Positions 17,821-27,221 of a stretch of 64,000 nt of DNA are shown here, in pieces. The notes beneath the pieces are model-generated. The model made no database searches. It was not told the origin of the DNA and saw only the letters and a program-made list of their open reading frames with translations. The position numbers and the translations under genes were made by a program. Source of the stretch: Shewanella hanedai. GTDB taxonomy: Bacteria; Pseudomonadota; Gammaproteobacteria; Enterobacterales; Shewanellaceae. How positions within the stretch are numbered: position 1 is the first letter of the stretch; each line of letters begins with the position of its first letter. Where the stretch lies: NCBI RefSeq assembly GCF_007197645.1, contig NZ_VKGK01000001.1, forward strand, positions 372,001-436,000, written 5' to 3'.

Positions 17821-19551
17821 ATGAAGAAAATATTAATTGCCGCTGCAGTGATTGCAACGGGTGCTGCCGGATATTGGGTTAGTCAGGATATGGGATCAAA
17901 TGGTGAACAGAATGCCATATTAACGTATGTTCCAGCCGATACGCCTGTTTTTTCTGGTCAATTAACGCCATTTCCTATTAAAGCTTATATCAACTCAGTT
18001 GCTCAAAGTTACCAAAACTACCCAGATGATATGTTCGCTGAACTCGAAGAGTCCGATGATGCTAGGGCTAAGTTCATGTTGAGTTTGACTCAAACTTATA
18101 TGGAGAGCTTGGAGAGTGGTGATAAATTTATTTCTACTTTTGGTCTTCCTGAACAGATGCGTAGCTACTTTTACAGTTTGGGTCTCTTGCCTGTGGTTAA
18201 GCTCGAAGTTGAAAAACCTGATGCGATATGGGCTGTGTTAGATAAAGCAGAGAAAGAGAGCGGCTTTACTCACGAGAAAAAGAGCATAAAAGGTCAAGAG
18301 TACCGTGCATATACACTGACTGATCCGGGTGAACCCGAAGCGATTAGCTTACTGTTTTCTATCAGTAAGGGGATTCTAACAGTCACATTGGATAGTGCTT
18401 TTAATCAGCCAGAGACCGTTGCAACAGCACTGGGTCTTGCGCCAGTAACCAACTCTTTAGCCGATTCAGGCATATTGCAAGATATCATGAAGACCCACGG
18501 TTTTAATGGTGACGGTATTGGGTATATAAATCATCAAGAGTTGATAAAAGCGATCACGACGACAGATGGCAATCAATTAGCAAGACAGCTTACTGCATTG
18601 GCTGAGCTGGAAGGGGAAGACCCTTTCGCGATTGTACGTTCAAATGAGTGTCATACAGAGTTATCGGCAATGGCTGCTAATTGGCCTCGCACTGTATTTG
18701 GTGTCAGTAATGTCTCTATTAGCGACACACAGAGCCACATGGAATTGGCCACTATTGTTGAGAGCAAAAATCAGGTGATGCTCGACGCATTGTCATCTAT
18801 GCGAGGTTTTATTCCAGAGTATATTCGCAATAACAATGATTCTGTGTTCTCAATGGGGCTAGGTATCGATGTGAGTCAGCTTGTGCCTGCATTAACTTCT
18901 ATCTGGGATGACATGCTAACACCGCAATATCAGTGTGTGGTGTTGCAAGAGGTACAAGAGGAGATGTCAGGCCAGAGCCCTGCAATGCTAGGCATGTTTA
19001 CCGGCATGGTCAATGGCGTAAAAGGGGTGGCGGTTTCACTTATTGGCTATAAGTTTAGTGATGACCAAGATAACCCTGCACTTGATAGTTTGGATGCGAT
19101 AATCAGTTTATCTACCGAGAACCCAAGCATGCTGTTTAATATGCTTAAGCCTTTTGCCCCGGAATTAGCGGATATTCAATTAGCTGATGGAGGCGAAGCC
19201 GTTGATCTCTCCTATTTGTTGCCTCTTCCGCCTGAGTTTGCAATAAAACCTATGATGGCAGTTAAAGGTGATCACTTAGTGATTTACACTGGAAAAGTTG
19301 GCGAAGAGAAAGCCAATGATCTGGCGAATGAAGCATTAAGTAATAATGGGCTTTTCTCTCTAGCAGTCGATTATGGCAAGATGCTCACCCCTGTGATTAC
19401 CTTTGCTGAGATGAGCGGAGAGCCATTACCTGAAGAGTTGTTAATGATGGAGGACTATAATATGCAGGCTAAAATGGGTATAGACATTAATCCAACAGGT
19501 ATCATTTTCGATTCTATTGTGGATAGCAAAGTGACAGTAACAACTAAGTAA
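17821..19551 (+). CDS. Conserved-type hypothetical exported protein, 576 aa
   Basis: An N-terminal hydrophobic segment (MKKILIAAAVIATGAAGYWV, residues 1-20) suggests a signal peptide or a membrane anchor with the remainder in the periplasm. The body is acidic, with many Glu and Asp, and has no catalytic motif, heme site or repeat that I recognise. Single Cys residues occur near 277 and 378. It stands alone between the long gene-free region and a terminator, so operon context gives no hint. I cannot assign a family with confidence. Confidence 0.75.
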   Translation: MKKILIAAAVIATGAAGYWVSQDMGSNGEQNAILTYVPADTPVFSGQLTPFPIKAYINSVAQSYQNYPDDMFAELEESDDARAKFMLSLTQTYMESLESGDKFISTFGLPEQMRSYFYSLGLLPVVKLEVEKPDAIWAVLDKAEKESGFTHEKKSIKGQEYRAYTLTDPGEPEAISLLFSISKGILTVTLDSAFNQPETVATALGLAPVTNSLADSGILQDIMKTHGFNGDGIGYINHQELIKAITTTDGNQLARQLTALAELEGEDPFAIVRSNECHTELSAMAANWPRTVFGVSNVSISDTQSHMELATIVESKNQVMLDALSSMRGFIPEYIRNNNDSVFSMGLGIDVSQLVPALTSIWDDMLTPQYQCVVLQEVQEEMSGQSPAMLGMFTGMVNGVKGVAVSLIGYKFSDDQDNPALDSLDAIISLSTENPSMLFNMLKPFAPELADIQLADGGEAVDLSYLLPLPPEFAIKPMMAVKGDHLVIYTGKVGEEKANDLANEALSNNGLFSLAVDYGKMLTPVITFAEMSGEPLPEELLMMEDYNMQAKMGIDINPTGIIFDSIVDSKVTVTTK

Positions 19552-19563
19552 ATACGTTAATAT

Positions 19564-19585
19564 AGCCAGCTAAGCTGGCTTTTTT
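19564..19585 (+). terminator. Intrinsic terminator
   Basis: AGCCAGC-TAA-GCTGGCT stem followed by six T, directly after the 576-aa gene. Confidence 0.85.
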
Positions 19586-19607
19586 AGACATTAGGAACCG
19601 TTAAGCT

Positions 19608-20021
19608 ATGCCGATAGCAGGTATGTTTTTAAAAGCAAATGAAGTGCGTGTTGTGACATTGTCAGGTTCACGTTCAAGTCATCAGTTAGTGTCACCTAAA
19701 GTAAATAAATTGGCCTTGATAAAGAATCCAAGTCAGAGTGAAGTCATCCAGTTTGCAGAGACTATTCGTGCCTATTGTGTAGAGCATAAGATTGAACAGA
19801 TTGTCTTGAATCGTAGAGCGACATCAGGGCAAGGCGCTGGTGGTGCAGGAACCTTCTTAATGGAGGGGGTTATTTTAGCCATGGCGCCGACAAAAGTAGA
19901 CTTTGTACATCCGGCAACAGTCAGGGCAACAGATAAAAAAACTGCTGAGTTTAAAGGTTTAAAGCCTAAAACGGTCGATCTTGGTAAAGCTTACGACTTA
20001 GCATTTGAATTACTTACTTAA
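19608..20021 (+). CDS. DUF3010-family protein
   Basis: This 137-aa soluble protein matches what I recall of the DUF3010 family found in Shewanella and Vibrio: a short N-terminal strand region (AGMFLKANEVRVVTLSG), a VLNRRATSGQGAGGAGTFLMEG block in the middle and HPATVRATDKKTAEF near the C-terminus. The fold looks like a Holliday-junction-resolvase or RNase H-like small protein, but that is impression only. It has its own terminator-flanked position. Function is unknown. Confidence 0.7.
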   Translation: MPIAGMFLKANEVRVVTLSGSRSSHQLVSPKVNKLALIKNPSQSEVIQFAETIRAYCVEHKIEQIVLNRRATSGQGAGGAGTFLMEGVILAMAPTKVDFVHPATVRATDKKTAEFKGLKPKTVDLGKAYDLAFELLT

Positions 20022-20043
20022 TTTTTTTAGTTTATTGCATTTT

Positions 20044-20075
20044 AAACTCAGTGAAACTTGAAATTTACTGAGTTT
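20044..20075 (+). terminator. Possible terminator after DUF3010 gene
   Basis: AAACTCAGT (20044-20052) pairs with ACTGAGTTT (20067-20075). The T-run that follows is delayed (GAGCTCATTTTT), so efficiency is uncertain. Confidence 0.4.
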
Positions 20076-20146
20076 GAGCTCATTTTTCTTTAAGGATTAA
20101 TGGGTTTGATATTCCATCTAAGCCTTAAGTAAGGTATAAGAGCGCT

Positions 20147-21004
20147 ATGAAAATTCCAAAACGTATCCAGCCTCTCGTCGATGAAGGCTTAGTAGATGAA
20201 GTCCTTCGTCCATTGATGAGTGGCAAAGAAGCCGATGTCTTCGTTGTCCGCAGTGGTGGCGATGTGCGTTGTGCAAAAATTTATAAAGAAGCTGAGAAGC
20301 GCAGCTTTAAGCAAGCGGTTCAATATCGCGAGGGGCGCAAGAGCCGTAACAGTCGCCGCTCTAGAGCGATGGAAAAAGGCTCTAAATTTGGCCGTAGTGA
20401 GCAAGAGTCTGCTTGGCAAAATGCTGAAGTGGATGCTCTGTATCGTTTGGCGAATGCCGGAGTGCGTGTTCCACAACCTTATGGATGCTTCGACGGTGTG
20501 CTCTTAATGGAGCTTATCACCGATGATGATGGTTTTGTCGCACCACGCCTTAATGACGTTACTTTAACGTCTGAGCAAGCGCTTGAGCAGCATGAGACCG
20601 TGATGAAAGACGTACAGCGTATGTTATGTGCTGGGTTAATTCATGGTGATCTTTCTGAGTTTAATGTTTTATTGGACAGTTCTGGCCCAGTCATTATCGA
20701 TCTGCCTCAAGCTGTTGATGCAGCAGCCAATAACAACGCAAAACGTATGTTAGAGCGTGATGTGAATAACATGACTCAATACTATGGTCAGTTTGCGCCT
20801 GAGTTGCTAGAGACTAAATACGCTAAAGAGATGTGGGCTTTGTTTGAGTCAGGAAAACTAAAACCTGAAACTGAGCTAACGGGTGTGTTTGTCGAGAGTA
20901 CTAAAGCGGCCGATGTTGACTCTGTTCTTGCTGAAATTGAAGCGGCTTTCGATGAAGAGCAAGAGCGTAAAGAGCGTATTAGAGAAGCGTCTGAAGAAAA
21001 TTAA
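20147..21004 (+). CDS. RIO1-type serine protein kinase
   Basis: This 285-aa protein is a bacterial RIO-family kinase of the type seen in Pseudomonas PA4780. It has a GKEADVFVV nucleotide-binding loop near residues 26-34, a VRCAKIYKEA lysine near 43, the catalytic loop LIHGDLSEFNVLLD near 165-178 (Asp as proton acceptor, Asn for metal) and the metal-binding VIIDLPQAV near 183-191 in place of DFG. A charged tail rich in Glu ends the protein. RIO kinases phosphorylate protein serines and often act on ribosome biogenesis in eukaryotes; the bacterial substrate is unknown. It is monocistronic. Confidence 0.88.
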   Translation: MKIPKRIQPLVDEGLVDEVLRPLMSGKEADVFVVRSGGDVRCAKIYKEAEKRSFKQAVQYREGRKSRNSRRSRAMEKGSKFGRSEQESAWQNAEVDALYRLANAGVRVPQPYGCFDGVLLMELITDDDGFVAPRLNDVTLTSEQALEQHETVMKDVQRMLCAGLIHGDLSEFNVLLDSSGPVIIDLPQAVDAAANNNAKRMLERDVNNMTQYYGQFAPELLETKYAKEMWALFESGKLKPETELTGVFVESTKAADVDSVLAEIEAAFDEEQERKERIREASEEN

Positions 21005-21051
21005 TTGAGTTCTCCCTAGGGCTATCGTTAGCCTTCGGGAGAGACTTTATG

Positions 21052-21582
21052 CTATCCCTTTTGTTTTTCAACTCCCAGTTCAGCTAAGTTTGCGGCAATA
21101 TCTTCGGCCGCAGTTTCTGCATTAATATCCTCATCTATTTTCAAAATCTTGCCATCTTTATCGATGTAAAACGTCACTCTACTTGCCACGCGAACAAAGT
21201 TAAGTACGTCATAGGCTTTAGCCGTTTCTTTTGTCGGATCGCTTAACATGGGGAAGTCAGCTTTTTGCTTCTTGGCAAAATCTTGGTTGTCTTCTAAGTC
21301 ATCGACACTGGCCATCATATACACCGCATTATACTCACGAATTAAATGACCTTTTTGAACCAGAGAGCGACACTCTAACGTGCAACCATGGGTGTTTGCC
21401 ATCGGGTACCAGGCGAGCACTAATGCTTTTTCACCAGCATAGTCACTGAGTTGATAGAAATCACCATCGGTTGATTGAAGTTTAAAGTTTGGCGCGGTAT
21501 CGCCGACTTTAAGATCGGTGGCCATTAAGGTTAAAGGACTGATGGATATCATGACTAATAGTGTTTTTAGAAAAGCTTTCAT
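21052..21582 (-). CDS. Periplasmic peroxiredoxin (AhpC/TSA, Bcp-like)
   Basis: A signal peptide (residues 1-21, MKAFLKTLLVMISISPLTLM) precedes a thioredoxin-fold peroxiredoxin domain: VGDTAPNFKL, then the active-site region AWYPMANTHGCTLECRSL with peroxidatic Cys67 and a second Cys71. C-x3-C is a closer pair than the C-x4-C common in Bcp/PrxQ. It later has FVRVASRVTFYIDKDGKI. It should reduce peroxides in the periplasm; the electron donor is unknown. The gene is convergent with the RIO kinase. Confidence 0.82.
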   Translation of the reverse strand: MKAFLKTLLVMISISPLTLMATDLKVGDTAPNFKLQSTDGDFYQLSDYAGEKALVLAWYPMANTHGCTLECRSLVQKGHLIREYNAVYMMASVDDLEDNQDFAKKQKADFPMLSDPTKETAKAYDVLNFVRVASRVTFYIDKDGKILKIDEDINAETAAEDIAANLAELGVEKQKG

Positions 21583-21649
21583 GTGAGCTATACCTGTGAA
21601 TTCTAATGTTATCTCACTAGATTAGCATATTTGCTTATTTATATCGCAG

Positions 21650-22024
21650 TTAGGAGAGGTTAGCGCTAAGGGTTAATTGTATTTTGCTATCACCTTCAAC
21701 GAGTGTGGTGAGTTGCTCACCAGATTCAATCGTCATGATCTGTTGTGCTGTGTGAATTGAGTTAGTCTGGTTTATGATGACTAAGCTATGAACTTGAATG
21801 AGGTTAGCAGAGAGAAGGGTTGGCGTAAGTGTTATTGCGACCTTATCATTTTTGATAAGCAGCTCATTATCTATCAAGATTTGATCGCTTGTGTCGATTA
21901 AACAGCTGCCCTCGAACAGAAGTTGAAGAGTGAGAGCCAAGTTTGGCTTGTTTTCTAACTCAAACTTCTCTGCTTGCTTCTTGAATTGTGCATTGAGATA
22001 AAACCCGCCAATCGGACTGCTCAT
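21650..22024 (-). CDS. Hypothetical protein, 124 aa
   Basis: This small soluble protein has a helical N-terminus (FYLNAQFKKQAEKFELENKPNLALTLQLL) and a beta-rich C-terminal half. No signal peptide, Cys residues beyond one (Cys41), or known motif. It runs in the same direction as the 115-aa gene at 22105 and the 499-aa gene at 22517, so the three may form one transcript. Function unknown. Confidence 0.6.
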   Translation of the reverse strand: MSSPIGGFYLNAQFKKQAEKFELENKPNLALTLQLLFEGSCLIDTSDQILIDNELLIKNDKVAITLTPTLLSANLIQVHSLVIINQTNSIHTAQQIMTIESGEQLTTLVEGDSKIQLTLSANLS

Positions 22025-22104
22025 CTTGCGATTCCATATGCTTTATGTGCCATTCAAAAGCTGAACTGGCAATAACTTATTTCCCATTATTCACACCAAC
22101 TCTA

Positions 22105-22452
22105 CTATGCATTTTTGTCATTTTCTAGCTCAATGAGCATATTCGCATAATTAATCCAGTCTATAACCAAGGACTTAATCAACATTTGAGTGCCAGGATC
22201 TACATTTGGATGTATCTCTTTAGTCTTTAATGTTTCGATAATGTACCTAACTTCTAATGGGACAATGTTGACCCTGAAGTTATCTCTTGGACTCGGATTA
22301 TTATCGACTTGAGGGTTAATGGGGCCGGACATCTGATTTTGAACAACCAGTGCCAATGCAGGGTTCACATCTCGTAGCATGGCGACCGTCATACGAAGTG
22401 CGCCGCGATTGAAGGTATCCGCTCTTGGTATAAATTTGCCCTTATTTGGCAT
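22105..22452 (-). CDS. Hypothetical protein, 115 aa
   Basis: A 115-aa soluble protein, basic at the N-terminus (MPNKGKFIPRADTFNRGALR) with a C-terminal helix (LIKSLVIDWINYANMLIELEND). No motif recognised. It lies between the 124-aa and 499-aa genes on the same strand, with gaps of 80 and 64 bp. Probably co-transcribed with them. Function unknown. Confidence 0.6.
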   Translation of the reverse strand: MPNKGKFIPRADTFNRGALRMTVAMLRDVNPALALVVQNQMSGPINPQVDNNPSPRDNFRVNIVPLEVRYIIETLKTKEIHPNVDPGTQMLIKSLVIDWINYANMLIELENDKNA

Positions 22453-22516
22453 CGTTAATATTGCTCCTTAAGATAAGGCCAGAGTGCTTAGGCCCTTTGT
22501 CTGTAAGTATATCAAT

Positions 22517-24016
22517 TCAGTTCTTTGTGGCAGTAACATAAGACTGAGATAATTTGCCCTTATTCTGATTGATCGCTTGTTCATTAAGCAGAGTGTTCAA
22601 AGTTTGCCAATGAAGCGGCTCATTTTCTGTGTGCTGAATGTCTGGTTGAGTACCAACACCTGATATCAACTTGCCTTGGTTACTGTAGTTAAGGCTGGTT
22701 GTGAGCTCGATACTTAGCTTACTGTTGGGCAAACGGAAACGATAGTGTTTACCGATATCCCCTAGCGTTTTTTCACCGACTAAAGTGACTCTGGACCAGT
22801 TTCTTGCTAGATAAGCCACCCATTCGCACTCTTGTCTACATTGGGGGCCAATCAGCAGGACAAGTTGATTGGATCGTGAGTGTTTGCTAGGCAAAGCTTG
22901 GTTTTTTCTACCGTAGAGTTGACTAAAATGATCAGTGTGCTGACGCTCAATCTCTTTTTTCACTTCAGAAATCTGTATCTGTTCAAAGAAGGTGAGTTCA
23001 TCTAATGGGCGAAAGTAATCAGGCCTTAAATAGTCACTTTTGAAGTCGATAGAGCGTCGATATTGGGCGAGGGTGAAAACGGGATTAACAGCGTTCTGGC
23101 TGACCCTATTTAAGGGCGTAGGATCTGCAAATTCGTTTATCAGCATGTTTAATAATGTGTTGCTGACTCCACTCGCTTCTCTTAGATCTAAGAGGGTTAA
23201 TGGATTCTCAAATGCGAGTTTAAGTTCGGATTGCATCAAGTTATCTGTCGCGAGATTGTTTAAGTCTGTGATCTTAATTGGGACGGCGGTCTTATCTAAA
23301 CTTGTGAGTGACAGCTCCTGATAAACAGGTGCTAATTTGAGAGGAATCGTTAGTTCAAGCTGTGATTTGGAGTCTTCTCCATTGCTAAGCGAAAGGGTGA
23401 GGGTTTCAGCTGACTCTATGCCCATTTCTGTCCTTAATATATCTATCTGTGACAGCCATTGACGTTGAAGTCTTACGCTCCCTTGCTGTGATTTAGGCAT
23501 AAAGTGTTTAGCGGTGCTGAGCCAACGGGAAATAGGAATGCCATCGATATGAGTGACAAATGGGTGCTCAAGCGCTAGTGGGTTATCGAACGTATCAAGT
23601 GCAAGCCAGAAGTCACCCATAGGCCTTAATGTAAAAGGAAGTTGGCCTGTCGGCGTTATATCAGGAGAGAGGTAAAGCCCAGGATCGTCTAGTTGAGCTA
23701 ATAATTTCACCATCTCTGTATGAAATTGATTGGCGTCTATTTGGACAGGGTAACGATAGCAAAGGTAGTCTATTTTTTGCTTAATTTTTTGCAGGCGTGA
23801 GGGGTCAAGACTTGTAAACGCCGAATGCCGTTCGATCTCATAAAATAATGAGTCGAGATCTTGTTGCATTTGGTTATAGCTTAAGCTCGTTTTTAAGGTG
23901 TTATCTACTAGCATAAAACGTGAGAGCTGCAGAATACAAAGGAGTAAGCAGATACCAAATATGTTAACTATATCTTTAAACCCAAAGGTCATATCACTCC
24001 TTGATATGCTAAGCAA
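22517..24016 (-). CDS. S41 (C-terminal processing peptidase)-like protein, probably catalytically degenerate
   Basis: The N-terminus has one membrane segment (residues 14-36), so the rest is expected in the periplasm. The 499-aa body resembles S41 peptidases: an N-terminal helical part with LLAQLDDPGLYLSP, a PDZ-like insert (PFVTHIDGIPISRWL), LLDLREASGVSNTLLNMLINEF, and the crotonase-like core LVLLIGPQCRQECEW followed by VTLVGEKTLGDIGKHYRFRLPN and GVGTQPDI. In active S41 enzymes a Ser stands in the block occupied here by GPQCRQECEW, where I see Cys, Gln and Glu but no Ser. Loss of peptidase activity is therefore inferred. The 5' AATG region is long. Confidence 0.6.
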   Translation of the reverse strand: MLSISRSDMTFGFKDIVNIFGICLLLCILQLSRFMLVDNTLKTSLSYNQMQQDLDSLFYEIERHSAFTSLDPSRLQKIKQKIDYLCYRYPVQIDANQFHTEMVKLLAQLDDPGLYLSPDITPTGQLPFTLRPMGDFWLALDTFDNPLALEHPFVTHIDGIPISRWLSTAKHFMPKSQQGSVRLQRQWLSQIDILRTEMGIESAETLTLSLSNGEDSKSQLELTIPLKLAPVYQELSLTSLDKTAVPIKITDLNNLATDNLMQSELKLAFENPLTLLDLREASGVSNTLLNMLINEFADPTPLNRVSQNAVNPVFTLAQYRRSIDFKSDYLRPDYFRPLDELTFFEQIQISEVKKEIERQHTDHFSQLYGRKNQALPSKHSRSNQLVLLIGPQCRQECEWVAYLARNWSRVTLVGEKTLGDIGKHYRFRLPNSKLSIELTTSLNYSNQGKLISGVGTQPDIQHTENEPLHWQTLNTLLNEQAINQNKGKLSQSYVTATKN

Positions 24017-24213
24017 TATTGAGAGTTCTCAATTGAGGATGAAAGCTGGCACATCTTTAAAAACCAGCTTAATACACTATAGCCCATCTACGCTTCTTTG
24101 AAGGTCTAATCTCTGTGTTTACAACTCTATTTAAGCTTGCTTTCTGGGGTAAGTAAGTACTTAATCTTTTCTTGAAAAAGCACTTGTCTTATCCCATTGC
24201 TAACACATTACTT

Positions 24214-25239
24214 TTAAAGAATATCGTTTATCGATACACCAATGCCTATTCGTTGTGTGTGGGCGTTGTAATCGATTAAGCTTTCGCCGTAACCATTAAA
24301 ATACTGGGTGTAAATCCTTAGCTGACCAATGATAGGGTAGCTCCAAGTGGCTTCGAATGCGCCATAATTCGGGCTGGATAAGTTGTTTCTTAGCATCATC
24401 GTAAACCTATGCTCGTCGATCCCATAGATGCCAGTCAGCTCAAAGTTACCCATGTAGTCTTCGATATCTGGATTATCATCACCTTCAGGAGAAGTAGGGG
24501 TTTCTTTTTCATCTTCAGGTAGGCGCCACCAAACTTTTGCAGCCAAGGCGAATGGGCCACTATCAAATACCATGGTACCGTAGAGTCGATTCCAACTACG
24601 AGAAAGGCTACCTGATTTACCGTTTGATTGGTGGGCTGCACCCACTCCCCAGAAGGAGTTACGTAATGGACCTAGCTGCCAATCATTGTTGAACATCATA
24701 AATATCTCAGGTTCATGATTGGTTTCACGAAAAGGTGAGGAGATATCCTTGTTGTAGACCTGCCAGTAGGATTGGTTCGTGTAGGCAACAAAGAGGTGAC
24801 CATTGTCACCGAAGACGTTGTACATCAAGGGAAACTTAAAGCTGACCTGAAATTTAGCCTCTACGTTATCTAGCCCTAATGAGCGCTCAGCCATATCTTT
24901 ATCGAAAGGGGCTGTATTCGGACTGGTGTTATAGGTTGCCGGCAAAATATAGTTGACGTTATGGGGCGTCATTACAAAAGGGAGTTCAGAGGTGGCCAGT
25001 TCATCATGTACGCGTTCATCGACGAGCGAGGTTTTATGTACTCTCTCAACTGAACTGTCATCCTTTTTAGTGTTAACAGACTTTTGCGCTTGGGGGCTTT
25101 CAGTTTTTTGTTTATGTTCTTTAAAATCGTGCTCTTTAATATCATGAGCATAAACAGATGATGACAAAGCAAGACTGGGTAGGAGGGCCAACAATAAACG
25201 GCTTAATGGTATCTTCGGTAGGTTTTTCAGTGTCTTCAT
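24214..25239 (-). CDS. pldA: Outer-membrane phospholipase A PldA
   Basis: PldA hydrolyses misplaced phospholipids in the outer membrane and needs Ca2+-dependent dimerisation. A signal peptide (to about AHA/YAH, residue 31) is followed by a His/Lys-rich linker of ~55 residues that E. coli PldA does not have at this length. The barrel part contains YTNQSYWQVYN, SSPFRETNHEPEIF, HQSNGKSGSLSRSWNR with catalytic His203, Ser205 and Asn217, and ends in a barrel strand. The catalytic set is intact. It is monocistronic, divergent from cobA. Confidence 0.92.
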   Translation of the reverse strand: MKTLKNLPKIPLSRLLLALLPSLALSSSVYAHDIKEHDFKEHKQKTESPQAQKSVNTKKDDSSVERVHKTSLVDERVHDELATSELPFVMTPHNVNYILPATYNTSPNTAPFDKDMAERSLGLDNVEAKFQVSFKFPLMYNVFGDNGHLFVAYTNQSYWQVYNKDISSPFRETNHEPEIFMMFNNDWQLGPLRNSFWGVGAAHQSNGKSGSLSRSWNRLYGTMVFDSGPFALAAKVWWRLPEDEKETPTSPEGDDNPDIEDYMGNFELTGIYGIDEHRFTMMLRNNLSSPNYGAFEATWSYPIIGQLRIYTQYFNGYGESLIDYNAHTQRIGIGVSINDIL

Positions 25240-25519
25240 AAGTCATCCATGAAAGATCATAATTATTTTTATTGTGGCGAATATTACCTTTCTATTGCGC
25301 TTTTTAATAGGCGTCTATAAACAGTTGCTTAATATAGTAACAACTATTTCCTTACACTGTAGTACTGATAAACAGGCATTAACCTGCTGTTATCGAGTTA
25401 GATTTCGTTTATTTTCTGTCTTAAATAACTAAAAGGAATAAAGAGTAAGAAATAACTATTTATTAAGTTATAAGTAGGCAGGTATATTTTACGGTATAGA
25501 GTCATGTGTGGAGTAAGAG

Positions 25520-26341
25520 ATGGACATCGTAAAGTTACCCGGTCAAAGAGCTGGTGGAAAGGTATGGTTAGTCGGAGCGGGGCCTGGAGATGTTGAGCTA
25601 TTAACGCTTAAAGCATACCGGATCCTGAAAAGTGCCGATGTCGTACTTTACGATGCGCTCGTCAGCGATGACATTATGGCCCTCGTCCCTCAAGATGCCG
25701 AAAAAATAGCTGTGGGCAAACGTGCGGGTAAACACAGCGCGGCACAGGATGAAATTAATCAATTACTGGTGACGAAAGGCTTCACTCGTAAGAATGTTGT
25801 TCGCTTAAAAGGAGGCGATCCTTTTATTTTCGGACGTGGTGGAGAGGAGTTGCAAAGCTTGGTCGAAGCAGGACTTGAGTTTGAGGTGGTACCGGGTATC
25901 ACAGCTGCAAGCGGCACATCAGCCTATGCTGGGATCCCGCTGACACACAGAGATTATGCTCAGGGTGTTTCATTTATTACTGGTCACTGCCAACTAGAAA
26001 CTCGTCCTATGGATTGGAACGCTTATGCCAATCCCAATAATACCTTAGTTATTTATATGGGGATCCTGAATGCGGGTTTGATTAAGACAGGGCTAATGGA
26101 TGCGGGACGCGGGGCTGATACGCCAGTAGCCATCGTATCTAAAGCGACGACAGCCGATCAACGACGCTTTATCGGTACTCTAGGTGAGTTGGATGCGCTA
26201 GCCTCGAATCCAGAGCTTAAGATGCCCGCTTTGATGATTATCGGTGAAGTGGTAGAGCTGGCGGATACGCTACATTGGTTCAACCCCAACGCCGATAGTG
26301 AACTTATGGAGATGGGTGTTGAACTGGAAGACAGGCTTTAA
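25520..26341 (+). CDS. cobA: Uroporphyrinogen-III C-methyltransferase CobA (SUMT)
   Basis: The enzyme methylates uroporphyrinogen III twice with SAM to precorrin-2, the branch point to siroheme and cobalamin. The 273-aa single-domain product has VGAGPGDVELLTLKAYRIL at residues 18-36, VRLKGGDPFIFGRGGEE in the SAM-binding region, PGITAASGTSAYAGIPLTHRD, and MGILNAG. There is no CysG-type N-terminal dehydrogenase/ferrochelatase domain, so a separate Met8-like enzyme is needed for siroheme. In this organism siroheme is required by CysI (14428). Confidence 0.93.
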   Translation: MDIVKLPGQRAGGKVWLVGAGPGDVELLTLKAYRILKSADVVLYDALVSDDIMALVPQDAEKIAVGKRAGKHSAAQDEINQLLVTKGFTRKNVVRLKGGDPFIFGRGGEELQSLVEAGLEFEVVPGITAASGTSAYAGIPLTHRDYAQGVSFITGHCQLETRPMDWNAYANPNNTLVIYMGILNAGLIKTGLMDAGRGADTPVAIVSKATTADQRRFIGTLGELDALASNPELKMPALMIIGEVVELADTLHWFNPNADSELMEMGVELEDRL

Positions 26342-26345
26342 AGGG

Positions 26346-27179
26346 TTATTCAATTCTAAAATCTTTAGCGAACAGTGCACGAAAGGCTTTAATATATTCC
26401 GAGTCCGCTTTAGGCTGAATAAGTTGAGTTAATTCATCACCAATGGGCGTTAAACGGTAATAGGTCAATAATAGATGCCCACTCTTAGGTGTGAGTTTCA
26501 TCGTTTCTGATAAGAGCGTGAAGCTGATAGAGTTTTTGCTATTGAGTAAACCCGTTTCAAACTCTCCGCGATGCAGTATTCCTGCATCCACTAAGGTCAA
26601 AATGCTTGAGTAAGGCATGCCGAAATTAGAAAAGCCGATATTAATAGGGGCTGACTTACGAAATAGCTGTCCTATTCCTCCCGTATAACGATAGCCATTA
26701 ATCAGTTTTAATCGTGTTTCCCCATTTACTTTTATGGCCATTCCTAACGCTTTTTCAAAGGTTTGGGCTTCTTTATGGGTGAGCTGTTTCAAAATAGAGA
26801 GAGTACGTAAGCTAAAGTTACCGGGTTTGGTGATCTCGTTGGCTAAGATACGTCCCCACAACTCTTGCATTTTTCGATTATGTATCTGTTCGGCAAGCTG
26901 AAAAAATTGATGAGCCCAATCGGGATCGAGATCAACTCCAGTGACGTCCGATGGCGTATGGGTTAGAGCGATAGCGTAGATTGTTTCAAGGTTTGCTTGG
27001 TAGCGGCTCAGTAACTTATGTTGTCTGTGCTGAGCGCGCTCGACAATTGAAGAGTTACTTGGTCGGTACTCATCTTCACTGCCCAACCCGAGTTGATGCC
27101 CTAATAACAGGGCCTTTTTACGGGCCGATACATCGGGTTGAGCCGATTTTTTCTCGCTTACTTTTACCAATTCCGCCAT
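26346..27179 (-). CDS. TIGR03899-type conserved protein
   Basis: A 277-aa soluble protein that I recognise as a TIGR03899-type conserved protein of gammaproteobacteria: DDUF-style start with charged N-terminus, EEWGRILANEI-like block (here MQELWGRILANEITKPG near residues 99-115), SLRTLSILKQL and a C-terminal helical part. Function unknown. It converges on cobA with a 4-bp gap and lies 42 bp after the start of the divergent MFS gene's end. Family recognition is from memory. Confidence 0.65.
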   Translation of the reverse strand: MAELVKVSEKKSAQPDVSARKKALLLGHQLGLGSEDEYRPSNSSIVERAQHRQHKLLSRYQANLETIYAIALTHTPSDVTGVDLDPDWAHQFFQLAEQIHNRKMQELWGRILANEITKPGNFSLRTLSILKQLTHKEAQTFEKALGMAIKVNGETRLKLINGYRYTGGIGQLFRKSAPINIGFSNFGMPYSSILTLVDAGILHRGEFETGLLNSKNSISFTLLSETMKLTPKSGHLLLTYYRLTPIGDELTQLIQPKADSEYIKAFRALFAKDFRIE

Positions 27180-27221
27180 CGCTGTCTCTGTACTATTTTT
27201 ATTATTGTATTAAATATTAAC

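Noticed and set aside
21014..21050. CTCCC/GGGAG hairpin after the RIO kinase gene
   Set aside because: The stem is short and imperfect and no T-run follows, so it is not called a terminator.
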